The notes under the pieces: model-generated | What the model was told of the DNA's origin: nothing | Seen by the model: only the letters and a program-made list of their open reading frames with translations | Databases searched by the model: none | Position numbers and translations under genes: made by a program | In this document: in pieces, positions 16,615 through 25,968 of the stretch | Position numbering within the stretch: the stretch's first letter is position 1 | Layout: the number at the start of each line of letters is the position of its first letter | Source of the DNA: Bacteroidales bacterium | GTDB taxonomy: Bacteria; Bacteroidota; Bacteroidia; Bacteroidales; JAHJDW01 | Reading direction: 5' to 3' | DNA length: 43,243 nt | Assembly (NCBI GenBank): GCA_029004185.1 | Contig: JAQUPB010000006.1 | Location: 1-43,243, forward strand

Positions 16615-18714
16615 CTAAATGTTTATTAAAAGGTTTGCAAAAACAACTCTTCCTGGTTCAAATAATCTATATGTACTTCCTACAATTCGCCTGTTCAAAT
16701 GCTCGTAATATGCCATATTGAAAATATTATTTACACCGGCAGAAAGATTAATATTTTTATTGCATTTATAGATTAAAACAAAATTTGCAAGCACAAAACA
16801 TGGAGTTCTTCTTTCGTAATATGCTTTTGAAACATAGTCCTGCTCTGCAATCACGCGCATACCTGCTTTTGGAATAAGTTTATTTTTAAATAATTTATAT
16901 GAAATATTTATTGTTGATTCAAGCGGAGGAATTTCAGGCAGCGCATCTTTTTCCAAAGTAGTTTTGCTGATTACCTGGGTTCCCGAATAATTATATCTCA
17001 CAACTTCTTTCATTGCTGCAATCGTTCTGTATGCAGTTAATTCCACACCAAATTTGCAGGAATCGGGAGAGTTATAACCGAATTCAAAACCTTTAAAAAC
17101 CGCAAAATCAGCATTTGTAAATTGCTTTACTCCAATTGCTGTCATTGTTTGTATCGGTGCAACAGACGGTGCAAGAATAGTTCCCGTAATATAATTCTGA
17201 ATATAAGAACAGAAAATATTGAAATATGCACTACCTACTTTATTAGATTTATACTTCAACGTAAAATCAGCTTCATTATTTGTTTCAGGCTTTAACTGCG
17301 GGTTTCCGAGATAATCATAATTGTCGTAACCAACAGTCAGGAACTTGATATATCTTTCGAGCATGTTCGGACTTCTTGTTCCCCTGCCGATAGCTATTCC
17401 TGCAATCAGGTTTTCTGTTATTTCTTTATTCACGCATAAATTCATGCTGAAATTGAAATAACCGGATTTTGTATCACCGAAATAAACATTGCCTGATTTT
17501 ATAATATTTAAAGTATCATCGGAATTTGCCATGTTATAATCGCATCGCACTGCCATAACGAAATAAGTACTTTTGTATTCGCTGTATATTCCGTAATTCT
17601 GAATAACCGCATTATTCCAAAGATTCATTATCGTCTGGTTATCCATCATACTATTTATCATTCTCATTGTTCTTTCACCGTCTTTCCTTATATTTTCATA
17701 GTTCACACCCAGAGCCATATTGTTTTTTCCGGCTTTGAAATTCAATTCCCCTCTTCCACCCGTATTTATTGCATTAACATCGGCATACATTCTCATAATT
17801 GACGAATATGGCGAAACAATGGAATTAAAATTCCGCCTTTCACTGTTATCCATTATATGTGTAACATTGGAATTATAAATTTTAAATTCTGCTGAATTTA
17901 TTTTATCAGACACATCTTTAATATTGTAATCTATTGCCATTATTCTTGTATTATCTTCGAGTTCATCCATCGGCAATGCAGGATACATCATTTCCATAGA
18001 ATGAATTTCTTTGTATGTAAGGATAATATTCTGATTTGATTTTGGAGCAATGCCAACTTTAGCTGAATAATTATATTTGCTGAATGAAGAATTTACAGTA
18101 TCTCCGTTACCATCTTTGTAATTACCATAATTTCTGAAGCCACCGGTTATGTGGTAAAATATTTTTTTTCCGCCGCCGTATAAACTCAATTGTTCCCTGT
18201 ATCCATTCCAGTTGCTTTCATAACCGGTAAATAACTTAACATGGATTTGATTTTTATCAAATGGCCGTGGTTTCTCGCTAATAAGATTAACAACACCTCC
18301 CATTGCAGGTCCGTATTTTAAAGCAAAAGGTCCTTTTATGATTTCTATTTTTTCAATTTCTTCGGCTTCGATGCGCGATGTAGTCGGGTCCATCCTGTTG
18401 GGACAGCCGCCTTCAATTTTTATTCCGTCATCAATCTGAGTATTGATTTGATTTGCTCTGAATCCCCTTACAATAGGGTCGATTGATGTTCCGCCTTTTC
18501 TCACTCCCGACACATTAGGAACAGAACGAAGATAATCACCCATGTCGCGTATAGCAATATTTTTTAGTTCCTCGTTTTTGATTTCATTCTTTATAAAAGA
18601 AACGTTCTTGTCTTTTATTTCAACTTGGTTAAGATTCACAGTGTCCTTGATGGATTGTGAAAAGATACAAATCGGAATAAATGATAAAATAATTGAGATT
18701 ATTGTATTTTTCAT
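16615..18714 (-). CDS. TonB-dependent copper receptor, OprC/NosA-like
   Basis: A 699-residue outer-membrane receptor with signal peptide (1-20), plug domain (about 45-150) and beta-barrel ending in a hydrophobic LLINI. In the plug, GGCPNRMDPTTSR contains C104xxxM108, and the barrel contains H238xM240 in EIHSMEMMYPALPM. The pair CxxxM plus HxM is the copper site described for Pseudomonas OprC, and the surrounding CPNRMDP is typical of that family. Extra methionines around 240-249 strengthen the metal reading. It probably imports copper with TonB energy. The next gene is an MbnP-like lipoprotein. I see no carboxypeptidase-like N-terminal domain and no SusD partner, so a carbohydrate role is unlikely. 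Confidence 0.88.
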   Translation of the reverse strand: MKNTIISIILSFIPICIFSQSIKDTVNLNQVEIKDKNVSFIKNEIKNEELKNIAIRDMGDYLRSVPNVSGVRKGGTSIDPIVRGFRANQINTQIDDGIKIEGGCPNRMDPTTSRIEAEEIEKIEIIKGPFALKYGPAMGGVVNLISEKPRPFDKNQIHVKLFTGYESNWNGYREQLSLYGGGKKIFYHITGGFRNYGNYKDGNGDTVNSSFSKYNYSAKVGIAPKSNQNIILTYKEIHSMEMMYPALPMDELEDNTRIMAIDYNIKDVSDKINSAEFKIYNSNVTHIMDNSERRNFNSIVSPYSSIMRMYADVNAINTGGRGELNFKAGKNNMALGVNYENIRKDGERTMRMINSMMDNQTIMNLWNNAVIQNYGIYSEYKSTYFVMAVRCDYNMANSDDTLNIIKSGNVYFGDTKSGYFNFSMNLCVNKEITENLIAGIAIGRGTRSPNMLERYIKFLTVGYDNYDYLGNPQLKPETNNEADFTLKYKSNKVGSAYFNIFCSYIQNYITGTILAPSVAPIQTMTAIGVKQFTNADFAVFKGFEFGYNSPDSCKFGVELTAYRTIAAMKEVVRYNYSGTQVISKTTLEKDALPEIPPLESTINISYKLFKNKLIPKAGMRVIAEQDYVSKAYYERRTPCFVLANFVLIYKCNKNINLSAGVNNIFNMAYYEHLNRRIVGSTYRLFEPGRVVFANLLINI

Positions 18715-18736
18715 GGAATAAAATTTATAAAATTTG

Positions 18737-18744
18737 CAAAATTA
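18737..18744 (-). promoter_or_regulatory. -7 promoter element TAATTTTG upstream of the TonB receptor
   Basis: The minus strand reads TAATTTTG (18744-18737), matching TAnnTTTG, 22 bases from the start codon. The -33 element is not clear. No copper-regulator operator could be recognised. Confidence 0.45.
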
Positions 18745-18801
18745 ATTTTTGGGGTTTCCTTTTTAAGAAATTATTAATTATTCACTATTAATTATTAATT
18801 T

Positions 18802-19773
18802 TTACAAGCTCTTCATAATTTCCTCAACAATATTTTCAACAGTAATACTTTCGGCTTCGGCTTTGTAGTTGCGGATTATGCGATGTCTTAGAATAGGTAA
18901 CGAAACCGCTTTCACATCTTCAATATCGGGAGAATATTTTCCGTTAATTATTGCGTGACACTTTGCCCCTATAATTAAATATTGCGAAGCTCGCGGTCCT
19001 GCACCCCATGATACATACTCATTTGAAATCTGATGAGCAATTTCTTTTCCCGGTCGTGTTTTATGTGCAAGCTTCACCGCATATTCTACAATGTTATCAT
19101 TTACCGGAATCTTTCTTACAAGACTCTGAAAATATAATATTTCTTCTGCATTAAGAACTTTATTCAGCGATGCTTCGTAATCCGATGTAGTTTGATTTAC
19201 AATTTGCTTTTCCTGAGTTAACGTTGGATAGTCGAGCCATACATTGAACATAAACCTATCGAGTTGTGCTTCGGGCAAAGGATATGTTCCTTCCTGCTCA
19301 ATCGGATTTTGTGTTGCAAGAACGAAAAAAGGCTTGTCGAGTTGAAAGGTTGTTCCTGCGGCAGTAATTGCTCTTTCCTGCATTGCTTCGAGCAAAGCCG
19401 ATTGCGTTTTTGGCGGAGTTCGGTTTATTTCATCGGCAAGGATGATATTCGCAAATAAAGGACCTTTCACAAAGCGGAATTTTCTGTTTTCGTCAAGAAT
19501 TTCTGTTCCTATTATATCTGAAGGCATAAGGTCGGGAGTAAACTGAATTCTGCTGAAGTTCAATCCCAAGACTTTTGAAATCGTATTAACGAGTAATGTT
19601 TTTGCAAGTCCCGGCACACCTACCAACAAACAATGTCCGTTCCCGAAAATTGAAATCAAAACACTTTTCACGATTTCGTCCTGCCCTACTATTACTTTTG
19701 CAATTTCGTTTCTCAGCTCTTTAAATTTTACATTAAAAGCATCTACTGCTTCCACATCGGATTTGTAGTTCAT
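18802..19773 (-). CDS. MoxR-family AAA+ ATPase
   Basis: A 323-residue MoxR ATPase. Walker A is GVPGLAKT (52-59), Walker B ILADE (111-115), followed by INRTPPKTQSALLEAMQE and the sensor region LATQNPIEQEGTYPLPEAQLDRF. These chaperone-like ATPases usually work with von Willebrand factor A or DUF58 proteins on complex assembly or envelope stress, but none of those genes is adjacent, so its partner is unknown. The frame extends 21 codons further upstream, but those codons come from the hairpin at 19789-19852, so the start is set at the ATG at 19773. Downstream of rpoN and the DUF559 gene on the same strand. Confidence 0.9.
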   Translation of the reverse strand: MNYKSDVEAVDAFNVKFKELRNEIAKVIVGQDEIVKSVLISIFGNGHCLLVGVPGLAKTLLVNTISKVLGLNFSRIQFTPDLMPSDIIGTEILDENRKFRFVKGPLFANIILADEINRTPPKTQSALLEAMQERAITAAGTTFQLDKPFFVLATQNPIEQEGTYPLPEAQLDRFMFNVWLDYPTLTQEKQIVNQTTSDYEASLNKVLNAEEILYFQSLVRKIPVNDNIVEYAVKLAHKTRPGKEIAHQISNEYVSWGAGPRASQYLIIGAKCHAIINGKYSPDIEDVKAVSLPILRHRIIRNYKAEAESITVENIVEEIMKSL

Positions 19774-19788
19774 AATTTTCTTTTTTTG

Positions 19789-19852
19789 CCTCACCCCCTC
19801 CCCCTCTCCAATTTGGAGAGGGGTGTCCGAGTTCATCGAGGACGGGGTGAGG
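19789..19852. repeat. GC-rich nested hairpin element abutting the DUF559 gene
   Basis: An outer inverted repeat CCTCACCCC (19789-19797) / GGGGTGAGG (19844-19852) encloses a perfect inner hairpin CCCCTCTCCA (19801-19810) / TGGAGAGGGG (19814-19823) with an ATT loop. It is much richer in G+C than its surroundings and stops exactly where the TGA of the DUF559 gene begins (19853). Confidence 0.75.
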
Positions 19853-20233
19853 TCATAAACATTCAGATATTTTTTTAATTACTTTATTAATATTTTTTTC
19901 AACTTCCTCATTCTTAAACCGCAATATTTTCAATCCATGTTTTTTTAAAATTCTTTCCCTTTCAATATCGTATTCTTTATTTTCTTTGATGTTATGAATT
20001 CCGCCATCTATTTCAATAACCAACTTTTTTTGAGGACAGTAAAAATCAGCAATAAATGTATCTATAGGATGCTGCCTTCTGAATTTTTGATTTTTAATTC
20101 TTCTGTTTCGTATTACTTTCCACACAATCATTTCAGCTTTTGTAGAACTCTTTCTTAAATCATTTGCCAATTCAAATATCTTCGGTTTTGCTTCGAAAAA
20201 CATGGGATATTCTATGACTTTATTGACCTTCAT
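19853..20233 (-). CDS. DUF559 protein, PD-(D/E)XK (Vsr-like) nuclease fold
   Basis: A 126-residue DUF559 protein. This family has the restriction-endonuclease-like fold of very-short-patch repair nucleases. The putative catalytic residues are D63 (FIADFYCP) and E74/D76 (VIEIDGG), with QHPID before and LKILRFKNEEV after, all typical of the family. The biological role is not established. It sits between rpoN (24 bases upstream) and moxR on the same strand, with repeated ATTATTCACTATTAATTATT-like words at its 5' side and a GC-rich hairpin touching its stop codon. No clear ribosome-binding site. It could be a passenger gene linked to those repeats (inference). Confidence 0.8.
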   Translation of the reverse strand: MKVNKVIEYPMFFEAKPKIFELANDLRKSSTKAEMIVWKVIRNRRIKNQKFRRQHPIDTFIADFYCPQKKLVIEIDGGIHNIKENKEYDIERERILKKHGLKILRFKNEEVEKNINKVIKKISECL

Positions 20234-20257
20234 TATTCACTATTAATTATTCACTAA

Positions 20258-21742
20258 CTACAGTTCCTTCCTCATTCTCGCAACCGGAATATTAAGCTGC
20301 TCACGGTATTTTGCAACTGTTCTTCGTGCAATGTTATAACCTTTTTCTTTTAAAATAGTTGTTAATTTATCATCTGTCAATGGTTTTTTCTTGCTTTCAA
20401 CTTCTATGCAATCCCTTAAAATCTTTTTCACTTCTTTTGTAGAAACATCTTCGCCGCTGTCGGTATGCAACGATTCGGAAAATAAATTTTTAAGAAATAT
20501 AGTTCCGAAATTTGTTTGTACATATTTACTGTTCACAACCCGTGAAATTGTTGAAATATCATAATTTACAATATCTGCAATGTCTTTTAAAACCATTGGT
20601 TTCAGTTTTGTTTCATCGCCATCAATAAAATATTCATGCTGATAATTCATTATTGCTTCCATTGTATTGCAAAGAGTATTTTGTCGCTGTTTTACTGCAT
20701 CTATGAACCATTTCGCAGCTTCAATTTTTTGTTTTACAAACATTAAAGTTTCTTTCGCTTTTTCGCTGTTTTTGTTTTTTGTATTATTATATTCATTTGC
20801 CATATCGGTATAAGCTCTGCTCAACCGGAGTTCGGGCGCATTTTTAGAATTCAATGTAAGTTCAAGTTTTCCGTTATTGTTAAAAATGGAAAAGTCGGGA
20901 ATAACATATTGTATGGTTTTCTGGCTGTCAAAAGAATCTCCGGGTTTAGGACTTAGTTTTAATATTTCATTTATAGATTCCTTAAGTTCTTCGTCGGTGA
21001 TGTCAAGTTTCTTTACTATTTTTTCGTAATGTTTTTTTGTAAATTCCTCAAAACATTTTTTGATTATCTGAATTGCAGTTTTTGTTTTTTTAGTTCTTTC
21101 TTCTTTTCTTTCGAGTTGAATCAGCAAGCATTCCTGGAGGTTCCTTGCTCCCACTCCCGAAGGTTCAAAATCATTAATGATTCTCAACAATTCTTCAAGT
21201 TCTTTTACGTTAGTTGTAATATTTTGTGAGAATGCAAGGTCGTTGACTATTGCAGAAAGTTCGCGCTGAAGGTAACCGCTGTCGTCAATATTGCCGATAA
21301 TTGTTTCGGCAATTAAATGTTTTCGTTCGTCAAGATTTCTCAGTCCAAGCTGACTTAAAAGATTTTCCTGAAAACTTATAGCGGAAGCAAATGGAGTTTC
21401 TTTCTTTTCATCATCGGCGGAAACATTGCTTACTGATGTTTTATAATTCGGAATTTCGTCTTCATCAACATAATCGGACAGGTTAAATTCATCTTTTTCG
21501 GCTTCAGTATTTTCTTCAGGTGCATTTTCTTCGCCTTCCAGATCCGAGAATTCATCAGTGTCACTTTGTTCTTCTTTTTCTTCTTCCCCTTCTTCAAGCG
21601 CAGGATTTTCTTCAATTTCCTGTTTTATTCTCTGCTCAAGCGATATTGTAGGAATCTGAAGCAGTTTCATGAGCTGAATCTGCTGAGGAGATAATTTTTG
21701 TAATAATTTTTGTTGTAATCTCTGATTTAACATTCTTATCAA
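20258..21742 (-). CDS. rpoN: RNA polymerase sigma-54 factor RpoN
   Basis: A 494-residue sigma-54. The glutamine- and leucine-rich region I (LQQKLLQKLSPQQIQLMKLL, then IPTISLEQRIKQEIEENP) contacts activator and core polymerase. A long acidic linker follows at about 50-90, then the core-binding domain and the DNA-binding C-terminus with the RpoN box ARRTVAKYRE (about 472-481). It directs transcription from -24/-12 promoters and needs an enhancer-binding ATPase, none of which is encoded here. Translation could instead start at the fourth codon, ATG at 21733 (MLNQRL). MoxR is an AAA+ protein but not a sigma-54 activator. Confidence 0.95.
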   Translation of the reverse strand: MIRMLNQRLQQKLLQKLSPQQIQLMKLLQIPTISLEQRIKQEIEENPALEEGEEEKEEQSDTDEFSDLEGEENAPEENTEAEKDEFNLSDYVDEDEIPNYKTSVSNVSADDEKKETPFASAISFQENLLSQLGLRNLDERKHLIAETIIGNIDDSGYLQRELSAIVNDLAFSQNITTNVKELEELLRIINDFEPSGVGARNLQECLLIQLERKEERTKKTKTAIQIIKKCFEEFTKKHYEKIVKKLDITDEELKESINEILKLSPKPGDSFDSQKTIQYVIPDFSIFNNNGKLELTLNSKNAPELRLSRAYTDMANEYNNTKNKNSEKAKETLMFVKQKIEAAKWFIDAVKQRQNTLCNTMEAIMNYQHEYFIDGDETKLKPMVLKDIADIVNYDISTISRVVNSKYVQTNFGTIFLKNLFSESLHTDSGEDVSTKEVKKILRDCIEVESKKKPLTDDKLTTILKEKGYNIARRTVAKYREQLNIPVARMRKEL

Positions 21743-21863
21743 TACTTTTTTTACAAAATTTCCTGCTAAAATACCACATAATTAAATAAAAACCAACATT
21801 CTTTGTTCAAAAAAAATGTATTATATTTTTTGGAAATAATAATAAAATTTACTAATGAATTTC

Positions 21864-23264
21864 TCAGAACTCAGCATTCTTAGGGGTGCGGGGAAATGGA
21901 ATAACGTCACGAATATTTGCCATTCCTGTAACAAATAAAATTAATCTTTCAAATCCCAGCCCGAAACCGCTGTGTGGTGCTGTTCCGAATTTGCGGGTTT
22001 CGAGGTACCACCATAGGTCTTTTGCGGGAAGATTTAACTCTTCTATTCTTTTTGAAAGTTTGTCAAAATTTTCTTCTCTTTGCGAACCTCCGATAATTTC
22101 ACCAATTCTTGGAAACAAAACATCCATTGCCCTTACTGTTTTTCCGTCATCATTTTGTTTCATGTAAAATGCCTTAATTTCTTTGGGGTAATTCGTTAAA
22201 ATAACAGGTTTCTGAAAATATTTTTCCACAAGAAATCTTTCATGTTCTGCCTGTAAGTCGCAGCCCCAGCTAACAGGAAATTCAAACTTTTGCCCCGATT
22301 TTTCAAGAATATCAATAGCTTCGGTATATGTCAGTCTTTCAAACTTATTGTTTATTATTGACTTTATTCTTTCAATTAATTCGCTGTCATAAGTTTTTTG
22401 TAAAAATTCAAGGTCATCATAACAATTTTCTATAGCGTAATTCATCAAATATTTCAGCATTTCTTCAGCTAAGTCCATATTATCGGTGATGTCATAAAAT
22501 GCCATTTCGGGTTCAATCATCCAGAATTCAGCAAGGTGGCGCGGAGTATTTGAATTTTCAGCCCTGAACGTTGGTCCGAAAGTATAAATTTCACCAATGG
22601 CAAGAGCTGCAAGCTCACCTTCGAGTTGCCCTGATACCGTGAGATTTGTCTGCTTTCCAAAAAAATCTTCATTATAATTTACGGTTCCATCGGAATTTTT
22701 GGGTGGATTAACTGCATCGAGAGTTGTAACCCTGAACATTGAACCCGCGCCCTCACAATCGGAACCAGTGATAATGGGAGCATGCAGATAATAAAAACCT
22801 TTATCATTAAAAAATTTATGAATAGCAAATGCCATTGCATGACGAAGACGTAATATTGCTCCGAAAGTATTTGTTCTCGGACGTAAATGTGCTATTTCAC
22901 GAAGAAATTCAAGTGTGTGTCCTTTTTTCTGCAATGGATAAATTTCAGCATCGGCAGTTCCATAAACTTCAATTTTCTTTGCCTGAATTTCCACGCTCTG
23001 TCCTTGTCCCTGCGAATTCACAAGTGTTCCCTCAACACAAATACATGAACCAGTAGTAATCTGTTTTAATATTTCTTCATCGAAATTAGCAACTTCGGCT
23101 ACAATCTGAATGCTATGTATAATTGAACCATCGTTCAATGCAATAAAAGCAATATTTTTATTTCCTCTTTTTGTTCTAACCCAGCCTTCAACTTTTACGT
23201 CATTACCAATGCCAACAACTTCGGGAGTTTTCAGCAATACTTTTATTTTTGTTTTTGCTATCAT
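21864..23264 (-). CDS. asnS: Asparaginyl-tRNA synthetase
   Basis: A 466-residue class IIb aminoacyl-tRNA synthetase that charges tRNA-Asn with asparagine in the cytoplasm. The N-terminal OB-fold anticodon-binding domain covers about 15-105 ([19 protein letters not shown]). The catalytic domain has motif 2 [24 protein letters not shown] (split by the ATP-contacting Arg) and motif 3 [15 protein letters not shown], ending in [25 protein letters not shown] is typical of AsnRS rather than AspRS. Monocistronic as seen here, with a good -7 element 20 bases upstream. Confidence 0.97.
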   Translation of the reverse strand: MIAKTKIKVLLKTPEVVGIGNDVKVEGWVRTKRGNKNIAFIALNDGSIIHSIQIVAEVANFDEEILKQITTGSCICVEGTLVNSQGQGQSVEIQAKKIEVYGTADAEIYPLQKKGHTLEFLREIAHLRPRTNTFGAILRLRHAMAFAIHKFFNDKGFYYLHAPIITGSDCEGAGSMFRVTTLDAVNPPKNSDGTVNYNEDFFGKQTNLTVSGQLEGELAALAIGEIYTFGPTFRAENSNTPRHLAEFWMIEPEMAFYDITDNMDLAEEMLKYLMNYAIENCYDDLEFLQKTYDSELIERIKSIINNKFERLTYTEAIDILEKSGQKFEFPVSWGCDLQAEHERFLVEKYFQKPVILTNYPKEIKAFYMKQNDDGKTVRAMDVLFPRIGEIIGGSQREENFDKLSKRIEELNLPAKDLWWYLETRKFGTAPHSGFGLGFERLILFVTGMANIRDVIPFPRTPKNAEF

Positions 23265-23283
23265 ATGAAATTATTTATAATTG

Positions 23284-23291
23284 CAAAGTTA
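23284..23291 (-). promoter_or_regulatory. -7 promoter element TAACTTTG upstream of asnS
   Basis: The minus strand reads TAACTTTG (23291-23284), a perfect TAnnTTTG, 20 bases upstream of the asnS ATG. The -33 region is AT-rich without a clear TTTG. Confidence 0.5.
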
Positions 23292-23454
23292 TAACTTTTT
23301 AAAAAAATCTATAATTTTTCTTTATACTCTTATTATTTGTTACTTTTTTATAAGTGTTGTTCGGTAAAAATAATTTAATGAATATTACGATGTTTTTTTA
23401 ATGTGGTAATATAATATCGCCGACTACGGGGCTCATTTTTCTGATTTTTTTTAT

Positions 23455-23520
23455 TTCTACCAAAATGTCGTCTCTAACGAGGCTGAATAAAAGTACCGTA
23501 GATACGATATTATGGTAGAA
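23455..23520. repeat. 66-base imperfect hairpin element
   Basis: TTCTACCAAAATGTCGTCTC (23455-23474) pairs with 23501-23520 at 17 of 20 positions. The inner part contains AACGAGGCTG and the near-palindrome GTACCGTAGATAC. A further word, GACTACGGGGCTC, lies just upstream (about 23421-23433). The whole looks like a mobile or structural intergenic repeat. It could form an RNA hairpin if transcribed. Confidence 0.6.
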
Positions 23521-23540
23521 TAAACAAATTCAAATTTATT

Positions 23541-23562
23541 AAAGTGCCGTAAGCACGAAATT
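23541..23562. repeat. Second copy of the gtgccgtaagcac palindromic word
   Basis: The 22 bases at 23541-23562 match 23490-23511 at 17 positions. The core GTGCCGTAAGCAC (23544-23556) is palindromic apart from its centre, and several differences from the other copy keep the pairing. Confidence 0.55.
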
Positions 23563-23620
23563 AAAATACAAACAAAACTTAATCGGACAATAATGCTTTT
23601 TTATTTGTTCAAAAAAGTAC

Positions 23621-23628
23621 TAATTTTG
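23621..23628 (+). promoter_or_regulatory. -7 promoter element TAATTTTG upstream of hemB
   Basis: A perfect TAnnTTTG 42 bases before the hemB ATG. The -33 region at the expected distance is a run of T without a clear TTTG. Probable promoter of the haem cluster. Confidence 0.45.
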
Positions 23629-23670
23629 AAAATCCTAAATATTTATTGTAAACCATTAAATTAATATACC

Positions 23671-24648
23671 ATGTCATTTCCCATAACCAGGTTAAGAAGA
23701 TTAAGGAAAAATCCTATTTTAAGAAATATGATTTCAGAAACAACCATCAGTGTTGATGATTTGATAATGCCATTGTTTGTTTGTCCGGGTAAAAAAGTAA
23801 ATAATCCAATTTCTTCAATGCCCGGAAACTCCCAATTGTCAGTTGATTTGCTCGTCGAAGAATGTAAAAAAATAGTTGATACAGGAGTAAAATCGGTTTT
23901 GCTTTTCGGTATTCCCGAAACAAAAGATGAGCACGGACTTGTTGCCTGCGGCGAAAACGGAATTGTTCAGCAGGCAATCCGTGCAATAAAAGAAGAATTG
24001 AAAAATAATCTGCTGATTGTTGCCGATGTTTGCAACTGTGAATACACCACACACGGACACTGCGGCACAATAGTTGACGGCGACGTGGATAATGATTTAA
24101 CGATCGAAACACTTTCCAAACAATCATTGTCGCTCACCAAAGCAGGAGCAGATATAATTGCTCCCAGCGATATGATGGACGGCAGAGTAAAAGCAATAAG
24201 AACCATTCTTGATGAAAACGGACTTTACAATACACCTATTTTATCATACGCAGCGAAGTATGCTTCCGGATTTTACGGACCTTTCAGGGAAGCTGCTGAG
24301 TCGGCACCAAAGTTCGGCGACCGCCGCAGTTACCAGATGAATCCTTCAAATTCAAACGAAGCAATGCGCGAAATACAACTCGACATAGAAGAAGGTGCAG
24401 ATATTATTATGGTGAAACCCGCATTGAGTTATCTCGATGTTATCCGCAGGGCAAAAGATACTTTCAACATTCCGATTGCTGCTTACAATGTAAGCGGTGA
24501 ATTTTCGATGGTTAAGGCTGCCGCCGCTAATGGTTGGATTGATGAAGAAAGAATAATGATGGAAATAATGACTTCAATAAAAAGAGCCGGCGCCAACATT
24601 ATAATCACTTACTTTGCAAAGGAAGTTGCTGCTGTTTTGAATAAGTAG
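23671..24648 (+). CDS. hemB: Porphobilinogen synthase (delta-aminolevulinic acid dehydratase)
   Basis: HemB condenses two 5-aminolevulinate molecules to porphobilinogen. The 325-residue protein has the zinc-site cysteines C121, C123 and C131 in [14 protein letters not shown] (a Zn-dependent type), the Schiff-base lysines K196 ([16 protein letters not shown]) and K249 ([12 protein letters not shown]), and [10 protein letters not shown] near 164-173. First gene of the haem cluster, with hemL 25 bases downstream. Confidence 0.97.
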   Translation: MSFPITRLRRLRKNPILRNMISETTISVDDLIMPLFVCPGKKVNNPISSMPGNSQLSVDLLVEECKKIVDTGVKSVLLFGIPETKDEHGLVACGENGIVQQAIRAIKEELKNNLLIVADVCNCEYTTHGHCGTIVDGDVDNDLTIETLSKQSLSLTKAGADIIAPSDMMDGRVKAIRTILDENGLYNTPILSYAAKYASGFYGPFREAAESAPKFGDRRSYQMNPSNSNEAMREIQLDIEEGADIIMVKPALSYLDVIRRAKDTFNIPIAAYNVSGEFSMVKAAAANGWIDEERIMMEIMTSIKRAGANIIITYFAKEVAAVLNK

Positions 24649-24673
24649 TAAATAAAATAAAGATTTAATATAA

Positions 24674-25966
24674 ATGACCACCGAAAAAAGCAATTCAGAA
24701 TATTTAAAAGCATGCGGATTAATTCCAGGCGGAGTTAACTCTCCGGTGAGAGCATTTAAAAGTGTTGGCGGAAACCCTATATTTATCAGTCGTGCCAAAG
24801 GGTCAAAAATAACGGATATTGACGGAAACAATTACATTGACTATGTAAGTTCATGGGGACCTTTACTTTTAGGTCATGCACACGAAAGCATCGTTGAAGC
24901 AATAAAAAAAGCTTCAGAAAAAGGAACAAGTTACGGTGCACCTACAATTGCGGAAAATGAAATGGCAGAACTTATAATTCAAATGGTTCCTTCAATAGAA
25001 ATGGTGCGAATGGTGAGTTCGGGAACAGAAGCAACAATGAGTGCGATAAGACTTGCAAGAGGCTTTACAGGAAAAAATAAAATAATAAAATTTGCAGGTT
25101 GCTATCACGGTCATGGCGACAGTTTTTTGATTAAAGCCGGTTCGGGAGCTGTTACTCTCGGTTTACCCGATAGTCCCGGAGTTACCGAAGGAACTGCAAA
25201 AGATACGTTGATTGCAGAATACAACAATATTTTTTCTGTTGAAAAACTATTTAATGAACAAGGAAATAATATTGCTGCAGTAATTGTTGAACCTGCTGCA
25301 GGCAACATTGGTGTTGTTTTACCAAAAAATAATTTTCTTGAAGAATTAAGAAAAATTACTAAAAAATATAATTCATTATTGATCTTTGATGAAGTCATAA
25401 CGGGCTTCAGAATTGCAAAAGGCGGGGCACAGGAATATTATAAAGTAATTCCTGATATTACAACGCTAGGAAAAATTATCGGTGGTGGTTTACCTGTTGG
25501 CGCTTATGGTGGCAAAAAAGAAATAATGGAAAAACTTGCACCTGTAGGTCCTATTTACCAGGCAGGAACATTGTCGGGAAATCCTTTGGCTATGGCTGCA
25601 GGAATTGCAATGCTGAAATTCATAAAAGAAAATCCGAATATTTACAACGATTTGGAAATTAAAACTTCAAAACTTGTAAACGGTTTAAAAAATAATCTGG
25701 AGAAAACCGGTGTGAAAGGAATCATAAACAGAATCGGTTCAATGTTCACTTTGTTTTTTAATGATTCGGGAAAAATCGAATTCTTTGATGATGTCATGAA
25801 ATCCGATAAGGAGAAATATGCAAAATATTTTAAACTTTCACTCGAAACAGGAATATATTTAGCACCTTCACAATTCGAAGCTGCATTTGTTTCATATGCT
25901 CACAGCGATGAAGATATTGAAAAAACAATCGAAGCAAGTTATAATACATTAAGTAAATTAAATTAA
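24674..25966 (+). CDS. hemL: Glutamate-1-semialdehyde 2,1-aminomutase
   Basis: A 430-residue PLP enzyme that converts glutamate-1-semialdehyde to 5-aminolevulinate, showing that this organism uses the C5 tetrapyrrole route. Features are [16 protein letters not shown] at 18-33 (diagnostic for HemL), [15 protein letters not shown] at about 115-129, [16 protein letters not shown] at about 238-246, and the PLP lysine at about K267 in [18 protein letters not shown]. It feeds HemB, encoded just upstream. The glutamyl-tRNA reductase gene hemA is not in the window. Confidence 0.97.
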   Translation: MTTEKSNSEYLKACGLIPGGVNSPVRAFKSVGGNPIFISRAKGSKITDIDGNNYIDYVSSWGPLLLGHAHESIVEAIKKASEKGTSYGAPTIAENEMAELIIQMVPSIEMVRMVSSGTEATMSAIRLARGFTGKNKIIKFAGCYHGHGDSFLIKAGSGAVTLGLPDSPGVTEGTAKDTLIAEYNNIFSVEKLFNEQGNNIAAVIVEPAAGNIGVVLPKNNFLEELRKITKKYNSLLIFDEVITGFRIAKGGAQEYYKVIPDITTLGKIIGGGLPVGAYGGKKEIMEKLAPVGPIYQAGTLSGNPLAMAAGIAMLKFIKENPNIYNDLEIKTSKLVNGLKNNLEKTGVKGIINRIGSMFTLFFNDSGKIEFFDDVMKSDKEKYAKYFKLSLETGIYLAPSQFEAAFVSYAHSDEDIEKTIEASYNTLSKLN

Positions 25967-25968
25967 TA

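Larger units (their letters stand above)
23265..23670. other. 406-base divergent spacer between asnS and hemB
   Basis: It holds the asnS -7 element on the minus strand, a composite of palindromic repeats (about 23416-23562) and the hemB -7 element (23621-23628). I see no reading frame worth calling and no recognisable tRNA or riboswitch. The repeat block is described separately. Confidence 0.6.

Noticed and set aside
19774-19836. Twenty-one-residue extension (MNSDTPLQIGEGEGVRQ...) of the MoxR gene
   Set aside because: It is encoded by the GC-rich hairpin element. The family N-terminus fits the ATG at 19773.
23265-23670. tRNA or riboswitch in the asnS-hemB spacer
   Set aside because: The hairpins do not form a cloverleaf, and no known riboswitch core was recognised. 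They fit repeat elements better.
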